Positions 16,803-24,140 of a stretch of 34,712 nucleotides of DNA are shown piece after piece; within the stretch, counting starts at the first letter, position 1; the number at the start of each line of letters is the position of its first letter. The DNA lies in assembly GCA_030698375.1 (NCBI GenBank), contig JAUYLL010000110.1, positions 1-34,712 on the forward strand. Reading direction: 5' to 3'. Below the pieces are notes generated by a model that saw only the letters and a program-made list of their open reading frames with translations, had not been told where the DNA came from and searched no databases. Made by a program: the position numbers and the translations under genes. This DNA comes from Nocardioides sp. (GTDB lineage: Bacteria > Actinomycetota > Actinomycetes > Propionibacteriales > Nocardioidaceae).

Positions 16803-17405
16803 GTGTACGCACGTTCTACAACGTTCCACGGCAAGCCCGACAAGATCGACGAGGCCATTGCGTTCGTCAAGAACGAGGTCGGGCCCATGCTCGACACGAT
16901 CGAGGGCTGTCACGGCCTCTCGATGCTGGTCGATCGCAAGACCGGGGAGTGCATCGCCACGAGCTCGTGGGCCAGTGAGTCCGCCATGGGCGCGAGCGAT
17001 GAGCAGATGCGCCCGATCCGCGACCGCGGCCGGGACATCCTCGGCGGCTCCATGCAGGTGGACGACTGGGAGATCGCGGTCATGCACCGTACCCACCACG
17101 GTCAGTGCTGCCGGGTCAGCTGGCTGCAGGGTGACCTCGACGCCATGACGGAGACCGTCCGGGCCGAGATCCTTCCCCAGCTGGAGCAGACGCCCGGATT
17201 CTGCAGCGCCAGTCTGCTGGTCGACCCGTCCACCGGCCTGGCCTGCGCCACCACGACCTGGGAAGACCATGCTGCGATGGAAGCCAGCCGTCCGGCGGCC
17301 GACGACATGCGCAGCCGGGCCGCGACCGGCGCGGGCGGCGAGATCGTCGAGGTGCACGAGTTCGACCTGGCCTACGCGCACCTGCACGTCCCCGAGCTGG
17401 TCTGA
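16803..17405 (+). CDS. Tandem ABM-like (dimeric alpha-beta barrel) protein
   Basis: 200 residues made of two similar ferredoxin-like halves. Half one (1-95) has VYARSTTFHGKPDKIDEAIA, GCHGLSMLVDRKTGECIATS and WASESAMGAS. Half two (about 98-195) has CCRVSWLQGDLDAMTETV, GFCSASLLVDPSTGLACATT and WEDHAAMEAS. The repeated pattern (G-x2-G/S, LLVD-x-TG, C-A-T, W-x-A-M-E/G-A-S) shows an internal duplication of an antibiotic-biosynthesis-monooxygenase/YdhR-like domain, so a single chain can form a pseudo-dimeric barrel. The start GTG is preceded by AGAGGAG. The substrate is unknown. It converges on the CNNM gene, with only 4 nt between the stops. Confidence 0.8.
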   Translation: MYARSTTFHGKPDKIDEAIAFVKNEVGPMLDTIEGCHGLSMLVDRKTGECIATSSWASESAMGASDEQMRPIRDRGRDILGGSMQVDDWEIAVMHRTHHGQCCRVSWLQGDLDAMTETVRAEILPQLEQTPGFCSASLLVDPSTGLACATTTWEDHAAMEASRPAADDMRSRAATGAGGEIVEVHEFDLAYAHLHVPELV

Positions 17406-17409
17406 GTCG

Positions 17410-18432
17410 TCAGCGTCCGGTCGCACCTTCGACCTCGGCCGCGGCGGGGACGAGGTGGGAGAGCAGGTCGGCGACGGTGATGACGGCGGGTGGGCCGTCG
17501 GGGCGGCGTACGACGGCGATCTGGGTGCCGGCCCGGCGGAGGGAGGTCATCGCGTCGAGGACGGTCGTGCTGGCCGCGATCTGGCGCAGCTCGCGCTGGT
17601 ACGGCGCGACGGGCTCGTCGCCGGCAACCGTCAGCACGTCGCGCACGTGCACGACGTGACTGGGGCCGTAGGCGCTGTCGACGACGATCCGCAGGTGGCC
17701 CGAGGCGCGGCTCGCCGCCTTCACCTCGGCCACGGTGGCCCCCTCGTCGACAGCGACCACCTCGCGGTCGGTGACGATGTCCCCCACCGGCAGCCGGGCG
17801 GCCTTGAGCGCGCCGGCGAGCTGGGCTGAGGAGACCTCGTCCAGATCTCCGGTCTCGGCCGAGTGGAGGACGAGCTGGCGCAGGTCGTCGGGCCCCTGCT
17901 CGACGGCGACCTCCTCCACCGGCTCCACCCCGACCCGCCGGACCAGACCGTTGGCCGACTCGTTCAGCAGCACGAGCACCGGCCGGAAGACCCACATGAA
18001 CCCGCGCATCGGCAGCGCGAAGAGCGTCGCCGACCGCTCGGGGTGGCTGATCGCCCACGACTTCGGGGCCATCTCCCCCACCACCAGGTGCAGGAAGGTC
18101 GCCAGCAGCAGCGCGAGGGTGAAGGCGAGTCCGTAGGAGACGTACGACGGCAGCCCCAGCCCACCGAGGAGCGGCTGGAGCGCGTGCTCGAGCGCCGGCT
18201 TCGTGATGGCGCCGAGCGCCAGGGTGCACGCGGTGATGCCGAGCTGGCACCCCGCGAGCAGCACCGAGACCTCAGCGGAGCTGCGCAGCGCGGCGCGTGC
18301 CGAGCGGCTGTTCGTCGCGGCGGCCTCGAGTCGTGTCCGGCGCGAGGCGATCACCGCGAACTCCACCGCGACGAAGAACGCGCTGGTCGCGATGATCGCG
18401 ACCGTGACCGGGATGGCCATCCAGCCGTCCAT
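17410..18432 (-). CDS. CNNM/HlyC-type membrane protein with CBS pair, second gene
   Basis: 340 residues. The DUF21/CNNM transmembrane domain (1-180: AIPVTVAIIATSAFFVAVEFAVI, CQLGITACTLALGAITKPALE, FLHLVVGEMAPKSWAI) is followed by a CBS pair (about 200-325, with GPSHVVHVRDVL and PPAVITVADLL). Proteins of this family export Mg2+ or Co2+ or regulate such transport. Unlike its upstream partner it lacks the C-terminal CorC/HlyC domain. Its ATG shares the A of the preceding TGA stop (TGATG) and has a GGAGGGGGG ribosome binding site inside the upstream gene, so the two are translationally coupled and may form a heteromer. Confidence 0.9.
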   Translation of the reverse strand: MDGWMAIPVTVAIIATSAFFVAVEFAVIASRRTRLEAAATNSRSARAALRSSAEVSVLLAGCQLGITACTLALGAITKPALEHALQPLLGGLGLPSYVSYGLAFTLALLLATFLHLVVGEMAPKSWAISHPERSATLFALPMRGFMWVFRPVLVLLNESANGLVRRVGVEPVEEVAVEQGPDDLRQLVLHSAETGDLDEVSSAQLAGALKAARLPVGDIVTDREVVAVDEGATVAEVKAASRASGHLRIVVDSAYGPSHVVHVRDVLTVAGDEPVAPYQRELRQIAASTTVLDAMTSLRRAGTQIAVVRRPDGPPAVITVADLLSHLVPAAAEVEGATGR

Positions 18433-19847
18433 CAGGAGCCCCCCTCCTCGGTCGCGGCCGGTCCGGCGCCGACCACGTCCTCGGGGCCGAGCAGCTCGAC
18501 CCTGACAAGGGTCGGCACGTGCCGGCCGACCTCGAGCACGGTCACGCGCAGGGTGCGTTCCGGGGCGTCCTCGTCGTGAGCCAGCTCCACCGGGTCGGGA
18601 GGCAGTGTCACGTCCACGACCTCCCCCTCCGCGGGCAGCGCCTGACGAGCGGCGATGACCAGCCCCGCGACCGTCACGGCGTCCCGGGACGACAGCGGCA
18701 CGCCGATCTCCCTCTCCACCTCGTCCAGCGGCGCGTCGCCACGCACCGTCCACTGCCCGGCATCGTCCCCGGCGACCAGGTGCGCCTCCTCGTCCGGGTC
18801 GTGCTCGTCGGTCAGTTCGCCGACGATCTCCTCCACCAGGTCCTCCACCGTGACGATGCCGACGAATCCGCCGTACTCATCGACCGCGCAGGCCAGCTGG
18901 CGTCCCTCCCCCGACAGCAGCGCGAGCACGTCCGGCAACGGCATCACGATCGGGACGACCACGGCCGGTCGGCTGATCTCCTCCAGCGAGGGTGTCCGCC
19001 CGCCGCCCTCGGCCTGCTCGAACGCGTCCATCACGTCGATGAGGTGCACGACACCGACCACGTCGCCCTCCGCGTCCAGCACCGGGTAGCGCGAGTGCCC
19101 ACCCTCCATGGTCTCCAGGACCTCGCGCAGGTCGGTCCCGGCCGGGACGACGTCGACGCGCGACCGAGGGACCAGCCCGTGCGCCACGTCACGCTGGGGG
19201 AAGTCGAGCATCCGGTCGAGGACCAGGCTCAGGTCGGCTGGCAGCCGGCCGGCGTCGCGCGAGAGCGTCACGATGCGCACGAGGTCGTGGATGTTCGCGG
19301 AGTGACCGACGTCGTGGACCGGCTCGATGCGCAACAACCGGAGCAGGGCGTTCGAAGCCCCGTCGAAGATCCGGATCAGCCAGCCGAAGGCGCGCATGTA
19401 CACGTGCGTCGAGCGCGCCAGCGCCAGCGCGACCTCGTAGGGCCGGGCGATGGCGAGGTTCTTCGGGAACAGCTCGGCGAAGAGCATCTGCGCGAAGGTG
19501 GCGACCACCAGCACCCCCACCGTGCCGACCGCCACCCCGGCGGGCGCGGGCACGCCCGAGCGACCGAGCAGCTCGCCGATGGCGGAGCCCACGAGCGGCT
19601 CGGCGACGTAGCCGACCAGCAGACCGGTCACCGTGATCCCCAGCTGGGCGCCGGAGAGCATGAAGGAGGTGCGGTCGGTGATCCGCAACGTGCGCCGGGC
19701 CGCGCTGCTGCCCTCCTCCGCCTGCGCCTTGAGCTGGGAACGGTCCACCGCCATGTAGGAGAACTCCTGCGCCACGAAGTAGCCGTTGATCGCGATGATC
19801 ACCGCGATCAGCAGCAGCCCGAGGAGCAGCGAGAGGGCGATCTCCAT
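18432..19847 (-). CDS. CNNM/HlyC-type membrane protein with CBS pair and CorC domain, first gene
   Basis: 471 residues. The CNNM transmembrane domain (5-190) includes AIIIAINGYFVAQEFSYMAV-like segments, SGAQLGITVTGLLVGYVAEP and FAELFPKNLAIARPY. Next are two CBS motifs (about 205-335: SRYPVLDAEGDVVGVVHLID and ACAVDEYGGFVGIVTVEDLV), then the acidic EEIVGELTDEHD and the CorC_HlyC C-terminal domain (about 355-450). Family roles are divalent-cation efflux and Mg2+ homeostasis; haemolysin is a historical name only. The ATG at 19847 has AGGA about 7 nt upstream. It forms a two-gene operon with the next gene. Confidence 0.92.
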   Translation of the reverse strand: MEIALSLLLGLLLIAVIIAINGYFVAQEFSYMAVDRSQLKAQAEEGSSAARRTLRITDRTSFMLSGAQLGITVTGLLVGYVAEPLVGSAIGELLGRSGVPAPAGVAVGTVGVLVVATFAQMLFAELFPKNLAIARPYEVALALARSTHVYMRAFGWLIRIFDGASNALLRLLRIEPVHDVGHSANIHDLVRIVTLSRDAGRLPADLSLVLDRMLDFPQRDVAHGLVPRSRVDVVPAGTDLREVLETMEGGHSRYPVLDAEGDVVGVVHLIDVMDAFEQAEGGGRTPSLEEISRPAVVVPIVMPLPDVLALLSGEGRQLACAVDEYGGFVGIVTVEDLVEEIVGELTDEHDPDEEAHLVAGDDAGQWTVRGDAPLDEVEREIGVPLSSRDAVTVAGLVIAARQALPAEGEVVDVTLPPDPVELAHDEDAPERTLRVTVLEVGRHVPTLVRVELLGPEDVVGAGPAATEEGGS

Positions 19848-19963
19848 GCGCCCATCCTGCCCGTGCGGCGAAGTCCCACGCTTTCGCTGCGTCGGGTCGA
19901 CCCAGCCGGGGTACCTCCGCGGACGAACCACCCCGACAGCACCCGCCGCCCCGGAGGACCTCC

Positions 19964-20068
19964 ATGCGCCGTCTGCGCCGCGCCTCACGCCCGACCGTCG
20001 CCCTCCTCACCGGCGTCGGCGCCCTGGCCGCAATCTACGGCGGGATCGTGCTGCTCATCGTGCGGTGA
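19964..20068 (+). CDS. 34-residue single-pass membrane peptide
   Basis: A strong GGAGGA ribosome binding site stands 6-7 nt before the ATG. The product starts with a basic stretch MRRLRRASRPTV, followed by one membrane segment ALLTGVGALAAIYGGIVLLI, and ends VR. Positive N-terminus and hydrophobic C-terminus predict N-in/C-out insertion. It is divergent from the CNNM operon (117-nt gap) and converges on the 77-residue gene, 7 nt away. No family recognised. Possible roles are a small regulator of the neighbouring transporter or channel, but this rests only on position. The good ribosome binding site and codon use support it as a real gene. Confidence 0.65.
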   Translation: MRRLRRASRPTVALLTGVGALAAIYGGIVLLIVR

Positions 20069-20075
20069 CCCGCCC

Positions 20076-20309
20076 TCAGCGGTCCGCCGGCCGGATCAGG
20101 TCCGACCCCACCCAGGCCTGCACCACCCGCGGACCCGGCCCGGCGGGGTGCCCCACCTCGATCCAGACCACCCAGCCCTCCCAGCCGCGCCGGCCACGGC
20201 GCCACTGCAGCAGCAGCCCCGGCGCCCGCCCCCCGCCGTACGACGGCGCGAACTCGACCCAGACGTGCTCGGCCCGCCGCCCGTCCCCCGGGGTGTGCGC
20301 GACCGTCAT
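20076..20309 (-). CDS. 77-residue protein behind a LexA-like box
   Basis: Small basic/aromatic protein: HVWVEFAPSYGG, PGLLLQWRRGRRGWEGWVVW, then VVQAWVGSDLIRPADR. It looks like a compact beta-rich domain with many conserved-looking Trp residues. The ATG is only 10 nt from a LexA-type palindrome (20320-20335), so DNA-damage induction is likely. I have an impression that similar small proteins sit near imuB/dnaE2 mutasome genes in related actinobacteria, but no such genes are in this window and this needs a neighbourhood search. No SD is visible; TAACAT at the box edge may act as the -10. Confidence 0.7.
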   Translation of the reverse strand: MTVAHTPGDGRRAEHVWVEFAPSYGGGRAPGLLLQWRRGRRGWEGWVVWIEVGHPAGPGPRVVQAWVGSDLIRPADR

Positions 20310-20319
20310 GCACCGATGT

Positions 20320-20335
20320 TAGAACACGTGTTCGA
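20320..20335 (-). promoter_or_regulatory. LexA (SOS) box
   Basis: On the minus strand the site reads TCGAACACGTGTTCTA, one mismatch from the actinobacterial LexA consensus TCGAAC-N4-GTTCGA. The core GAACACGTGTTC is a perfect 12-bp palindrome. It overlaps a TAACAT -10-like hexamer and lies directly before the ATG of the 77-residue gene, an ideal repressor position. Confidence 0.75.
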
Positions 20336-20367
20336 GTGCGGCTCGTGGCGGCGATCCAACGACGGCG

Positions 20368-20685
20368 TCACGCCGTCCGGGGCAGGTACTCCACCGCGCC
20401 GAAGCCGCGCCGACGCAACGCCTCGGCGACCATCGGCTCCGTCAGCACTCCGGGCACCAGCAGCGTGTCGTCAGCGCGAAGCACCGCACCGTGCAGCCAG
20501 GCCTGGCGCGCGGCGGCGTACGTCGCGGCGTCCACGGCCGCACAGGCACAGGTCCCCACGTCGACCCGCTCACCGGACGTCAGGCGACCGTCGACGTGGG
20601 CGGACGTGGGCGTCCAGGTACTGGTGGGACGCCACGAGCACCCTGCGCGCACCGCGATCTCCCGCGTGCTCGACTCCCCGCTCAT
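20368..20685 (-). CDS. 105-residue hypothetical protein
   Basis: A near-perfect GGAGGAGG ribosome binding site stands 5 nt before the ATG. The N-terminal 40 residues are Ser/Thr/Trp-rich and low-complexity; the C-terminal part (DVGTCACAAVDAATYAAARQ, then LHGAVLRADDTLLVPGVL and AEALRRRGFGAVEYLP) looks like an ordinary folded domain with a CxC pair. No family recognised. A second minus-strand frame over the first 120 nt also has plausible content (VLVASHQYLDAHVRP), so a frameshift within the N-terminal half cannot be excluded. It follows the channel gene on the same strand after 70 nt. Confidence 0.55.
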   Translation of the reverse strand: MSGESSTREIAVRAGCSWRPTSTWTPTSAHVDGRLTSGERVDVGTCACAAVDAATYAAARQAWLHGAVLRADDTLLVPGVLTEPMVAEALRRRGFGAVEYLPRTA

Positions 20686-20755
20686 GGCGCCTCCTCCGGA
20701 CCGCTGGTCCGATGTCCAGATCGGCAGAGAGGGGCGTCGGCTGAGGAGGACGGGG

Positions 20756-21844
20756 TCACTCCTCGTCGTCGTCGGCCGCGTCCTCCTCGTGGGTGCCCGG
20801 TCGCGGCGCCCACGGCAGTTCTCTCGACGGTCGGACCACGATCAGCCGGTCACCGCGCGCCAGCTGGGTGACGACCGGGTCGAAGTACCGGTGCACCTTC
20901 TCGTCCCGCACGACGGCGATGACCTGGTCCGGCAGTTGCTGGGGCTGCTTGCCGACCTCGGGGACCAGCAGGTCACGCTCGGCGACCTCGAGCCCCTCGC
21001 CGTACGTCAGCAGGTCCTCCATCACCGAGCCCAGCGTCGGGCTCAGCGAGGACAGCCCGAGCAGGCGCCCCACGGCCTCGGAGGACGTGACCACGGAGTC
21101 GGCGCCGCTCTGGCGCATCAACGGCACGTTGTCCTGCTCGCGCACCGCAGCGACGATGTAGGTGCCCGGGTTGAGCTGACGCACCGTCAGCGTGGCCAGC
21201 ACGTTGGAGTCGTCGCGGTCGGTCGTGATGATGACGTGCTGGGCCTCCTCCACCCCCGCCCGACGCAGCACCTCCCGGCGGGTGGCGTCGCCGGTCACGA
21301 TCGCCAGCCCGTCCTCGTGGGCGTCCCCCACCGCCGTCGGGCTGGGGTCGACGATGACGATCGAGTCCTTGTCGGTGCCGTTGTTGACCAAGGTCTCCAC
21401 GGCACTGCGGCCCTTGGTGCCGTAGCCGATGACGACGACGTGGTGGTCCACTCTTCTCCTCCATCGGGCGACGCGGAACATCTCACGGCCCTGGGTGGCC
21501 AGGACCTCCAGGGTGGTGCCGATCAGCAGGACCAGGAACGCGATGCGCAGCGGGGTGACGACCAGCGCGTTGATCAACCGCGCGCTGTCGGTGACCGGGG
21601 CGATGTCGCCGTAGCCGGTCGTGCTGAGGCTGACGGTCGTGTAGTAGAACGCGTCGATGAGGCCGACCTTGCCGTCGACGCTGTCGGTGTAGCCGTCGCG
21701 GTCAACGTAGACCACCAGGGCCATGCCGACGAGGATGCCGACTGCCAGCAGCAGACGGCGACCCAGTGCCCACCAGGGCGAGATCTGCGGCTCGGGAAGG
21801 CGGACGCGGCCCGAGCGCGGATCGATCGGGGTGTCGTCGGCCAC
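20756..21844 (-). CDS. Potassium channel with RCK (TrkA-N/TrkA-C) domains
   Basis: 362 residues. Two membrane segments (about 29-48 and 88-113) flank a pore loop with selectivity filter TTGYGD (75-80). This is followed by a cytosolic RCK domain whose Rossmann loop is VVVIGYGTKGRSAVE (137-150), and a TrkA-C domain (about 260-345). The architecture is that of MthK-like ligand-gated K+ channels; the C-terminus is acidic (EEDAADDDEE). The GTG start has no SD, but TAGATT (21851-21856, minus) lies exactly 6 nt before it, so the mRNA is probably leaderless. The gating ligand cannot be read from sequence. Confidence 0.93.
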   Translation of the reverse strand: MADDTPIDPRSGRVRLPEPQISPWWALGRRLLLAVGILVGMALVVYVDRDGYTDSVDGKVGLIDAFYYTTVSLSTTGYGDIAPVTDSARLINALVVTPLRIAFLVLLIGTTLEVLATQGREMFRVARWRRRVDHHVVVIGYGTKGRSAVETLVNNGTDKDSIVIVDPSPTAVGDAHEDGLAIVTGDATRREVLRRAGVEEAQHVIITTDRDDSNVLATLTVRQLNPGTYIVAAVREQDNVPLMRQSGADSVVTSSEAVGRLLGLSSLSPTLGSVMEDLLTYGEGLEVAERDLLVPEVGKQPQQLPDQVIAVVRDEKVHRYFDPVVTQLARGDRLIVVRPSRELPWAPRPGTHEEDAADDDEE

Positions 21845-21850
21845 GGGAGG

Positions 21851-21856
21851 AATCTA
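21851..21856 (-). promoter_or_regulatory. -10 element for leaderless channel gene
   Basis: TAGATT-N6-GTG on the minus strand. Transcription would begin at the start codon. The -35 is not recognisable. Confidence 0.5.
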
Positions 21857-21887
21857 CGCGCCCTACCGGGCCGATCCCGGTATTGGG

Positions 21888-22244
21888 TCAGTCCAGGACC
21901 GAGCCGTAGATCACGGTCCCGGGGCCGAGCCGCTCGCCGCTGTCGTCGCTGACGTTGTCGACCTCCATCGACACGAAGCGGAAGGGGTCGCCCGCCCGCG
22001 GCGTCTGGGAACTCGGCGTACGTCGCCAGGTCCCGCACAGCGTGCCGTCCTCGGCACCCTCCGCGCCCTCGACCGTCTCCCCGGTCAGGCACAGTTCGCT
22101 GGCACCGGCGTCGTAGCTGAGCACCTCCGCGGTGGTGCGTTGCGGGGTGTCCGGACCGGCGACCACACCGATGAGGTAGCCACCGAGGAGGCACAGGGCC
22201 CCTCCGGCCACGAACACAGGGGTCGGAACGTTGACGTTGCCCAC
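21888..22244 (-). CDS. Membrane-anchored extracytoplasmic protein, unknown
   Basis: 118 residues from the GTG at 22244. An N-terminal segment VFVAGGALCLLGGYLIGVVAG (about 10-30) is a signal anchor. The rest (TTAEVLSYDAGASELCLTGE, ED, GTLCGTWRR, then FRFVSMEVDNVSDD and PGTVIYGSVLD) is a small beta-rich domain with two Cys that could form a disulfide outside the membrane. I do not recognise a family. It lies between glyA and the channel gene on the same strand, with gaps of 32 and 43 nt. No strong ribosome binding site is seen. Confidence 0.72.
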   Translation of the reverse strand: MGNVNVPTPVFVAGGALCLLGGYLIGVVAGPDTPQRTTAEVLSYDAGASELCLTGETVEGAEGAEDGTLCGTWRRTPSSQTPRAGDPFRFVSMEVDNVSDDSGERLGPGTVIYGSVLD

Positions 22245-22276
22245 GCCCCAAGGATGGCACGCGGGCGGACGCGGGC

Positions 22277-23791
22277 TCAGGCCAGGTCGAGACCGGGGTA
22301 GAGCGGGTGCTTGTCGAGCATCTCGGCCGAGGCTGCGCGGGTCCTCTCCGCCACACCGTCGGCGACCTTGTACGACGCCTTCGACGGCCCACCGGCCTTG
22401 GTGGTGCCGGCCTCGGTGCTGCTGAGCACGTCGACGACCAACTCGGCCACCGTGTCGAACTCGTCGTGGCCGAAGCCACGGGTGGTCAGCGCCGGCGTGC
22501 CGAAGCGGATGCCCGAGGTGTACCAGGCGCCGTTCGGGTCCGCGGGGATGGAGTTGCGGTTGGTCACGACCCCGGCGTCCAGCAGCGCGGACTCGGCCTG
22601 ACGGCCGGTGAGGCCGAAGCCGGTGACGTCGAGCAGCACGATGTGGTTGTCGGTGCCGCCGGTGACCAGACGCGCTCCCCGGGAGGAGAAGCCCTCCGCG
22701 AGCGACTGGGCGTTGTCGGCGACCTCCTGGGCGTAGGTCTGGAAGGACGGCTGGCGGGCCTCGGCGAACGCGACGGCCTTGGCGGCCATCACGTGCGACA
22801 GCGGCCCCCCGAGCACCATCGGGCACCCGCGGTCTACCGACGGGGCGTACTCCTCCGTGGCGAGCACGATGCCGCCGCGCGGGCCACGCAGGGACTTGTG
22901 GGTCGTCGAGGTGACGATGTGGGCGTGCGGGACCGGGTCCTCGTCACCGGTGAACACCTTGCCGGCCACCAGACCGGCGAAGTGCGCCATGTCGACCATG
23001 AGGGTGGCGCCGACCTCGTCGGCGATCTCGCGCATCTTCGCGAAGTTCACCCGCCGCGGGTATGCCGAGTACCCGGCCACCAGGACCAGCGGACGGAACT
23101 CCTTGGCCTTCGCCCGCACGGCGTCGTAGTCGAGCAGACCCGTCTCAGGGTCGGTGCCGTATTGCTGCTGGTGGAACATCTTGCCGCTGATGTTCGGGCG
23201 GAAACCGTGGGTGAGGTGGCCGCCGGCGTCGAGGCTCATCCCGAGCAGGCGCTGGTTCCCGAGCTCCCCGCGCAGCTTCTCCCAGTCGGCCTCGGAGAGC
23301 TCGTTGACGTTCTTGGCACCGAGCTTCTCCAGCGCGGGCGACTCGATGCGGTGGGCCAGGATCGACCAGAACGCCACGAGGTTGGCGTCGATGCCCGAGT
23401 GCGGCTGGACGTAGGCGTGCTCGGCGCCGAAGAGCTCCCGGGCGTGGTCGGCGGCGAGCTGCTCGACCGTGTCGACGTTCTGGCACGCCGCGTAGAAGCG
23501 GTGGCCGACGGTGCCCTCGGCGTACTTGTCGCTGAACCAGGTGCCCATGGTGAGCAGCACGGCCGGCGAGGCGTAGTTCTCGGAGGCGATCAGCTTCAAC
23601 GAGGAGCGCTGGTCGGCCAGCTCGGCGCGTGTGGCCTCCGCCACACGGGGCTCGACGGCCTCGATGACGGCCAGGGCGTCGCGGTAGGCACTGCTCGCCC
23701 GGGCGGCCAGCTCAGCTCCCCCACCGGAACCCGCGCCCGCAGGCGTGGTGGCGGAGGGGGCGGCGTTCTCGGGAAGGTCGGCAGACGTCAT
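22277..23791 (-). CDS. glyA: Serine hydroxymethyltransferase, long form
   Basis: 504-residue PLP enzyme interconverting serine and glycine with tetrahydrofolate, a main source of one-carbon units. [22 protein letters not shown] and the PLP-lysine segment [13 protein letters not shown] are intact, as is [16 protein letters not shown]. It is longer than the usual 420 or so residues because of an N-terminal extension (about 30) and an insertion at about residues 150-182 ([20 protein letters not shown] ...), a form I associate with some actinobacteria. There is no SD: TACGCT (23798-23803, minus) stands exactly 6 nt before the ATG, pointing to a leaderless mRNA. Confidence 0.95.
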   Translation of the reverse strand: MTSADLPENAAPSATTPAGAGSGGGAELAARASSAYRDALAVIEAVEPRVAEATRAELADQRSSLKLIASENYASPAVLLTMGTWFSDKYAEGTVGHRFYAACQNVDTVEQLAADHARELFGAEHAYVQPHSGIDANLVAFWSILAHRIESPALEKLGAKNVNELSEADWEKLRGELGNQRLLGMSLDAGGHLTHGFRPNISGKMFHQQQYGTDPETGLLDYDAVRAKAKEFRPLVLVAGYSAYPRRVNFAKMREIADEVGATLMVDMAHFAGLVAGKVFTGDEDPVPHAHIVTSTTHKSLRGPRGGIVLATEEYAPSVDRGCPMVLGGPLSHVMAAKAVAFAEARQPSFQTYAQEVADNAQSLAEGFSSRGARLVTGGTDNHIVLLDVTGFGLTGRQAESALLDAGVVTNRNSIPADPNGAWYTSGIRFGTPALTTRGFGHDEFDTVAELVVDVLSSTEAGTTKAGGPSKASYKVADGVAERTRAASAEMLDKHPLYPGLDLA

Positions 23792-23797
23792 GACGCC

Positions 23798-23803
23798 AGC
23801 GTA
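23798..23803 (-). promoter_or_regulatory. -10 element for leaderless glyA
   Basis: TACGCT-N6-ATG on the minus strand. No -35 match is seen. Confidence 0.5.
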
Positions 23804-23876
23804 GTGACCGGCCCTGGTGCGGCCGGGACCCGGTGAACCGCTGTACCAAATACCGGACAGTAGTTTCACATCATGA

Positions 23877-23894
23877 GATCCGCGTTTGTGGATC
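23877..23894. repeat. Inverted repeat upstream of the sulfur leader
   Basis: GATCC-N8-GGATC lies about 30 nt before the leader-peptide ATG. This is the position expected for a regulator operator, but 5-bp arms are short and no known regulator motif is recognised. Confidence 0.35.
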
Positions 23895-23922
23895 GGGTGT
23901 CCACGGGTCGAGACTCTCCCCC

Positions 23923-24009
23923 ATGACCGCTGCAACGACGACCTGGCTCGTGGCTCGCCGCCACGTCGACCTCGGTCGTACCCGCAGCATGATGTGTCCG
24001 CCGGACTGA
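23923..24009 (+). CDS. Leader peptide of the sulfur-assimilation operon (28 residues)
   Basis: The ATG at 23923 opens a 28-codon frame ending at TGA 24007-24009, 131 nt before the sulfite reductase gene. The peptide contains ARRHVDLGR (residues 11-19) and MMCPPD at its end, with Cys25 three codons from the last sense codon. Short peptides with an RRHVDL-x-R ... S-x-x-C pattern are annotated as putative leader peptides ahead of sulfur genes in Streptomyces, and Cys-containing uORFs control sulfur genes in mycobacteria. I infer cysteine-responsive attenuation: ribosome stalling at the TGT codon would change folding of the downstream leader RNA. No SD is obvious, so translation may be leaderless or weak. 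Confidence 0.8.
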   Translation: MTAATTTWLVARRHVDLGRTRSMMCPPD

Positions 24010-24026
24010 CCCGCCCCGATCCCCTG

Positions 24027-24043
24027 GGCGCGCGGTCCGCGCC
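24027..24043 (+). promoter_or_regulatory. Hairpin in the sulfur operon leader
   Basis: GGCGCG-CGGTC-CGCGCC, a 6-bp GC stem, starts 18 nt past the leader-peptide stop. It could be part of an attenuator switch; no U-tract follows, so Rho or a protein may be needed. Confidence 0.5.
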
Positions 24044-24065
24044 GTAGGACACCGGTCATGCACCC

Positions 24066-24081
24066 CCGACAGCGTCGTCGG
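24066..24081 (+). repeat. 16-bp inverted repeat, copy 1 (sulfite reductase leader)
   Basis: CCGACAGCGTCGTCGG: 5-bp arms CCGAC/GTCGG around AGCGTC. The identical 16 bp recur at 26847-26862, before the chelatase gene, in both cases preceded by CACC. Confidence 0.7.
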
Positions 24082-24140
24082 AGCCCGTCTCGCAGCGCAG
24101 CGACTCGTGCGTCTCTTCACCTGCGAAGGAAACGCATCCG

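Noticed and set aside
23872-24140. Known riboswitch (SAM, cobalamin, T-box)
   Set aside because: No recognisable conserved core of these classes; the peptide-based explanation fits better.
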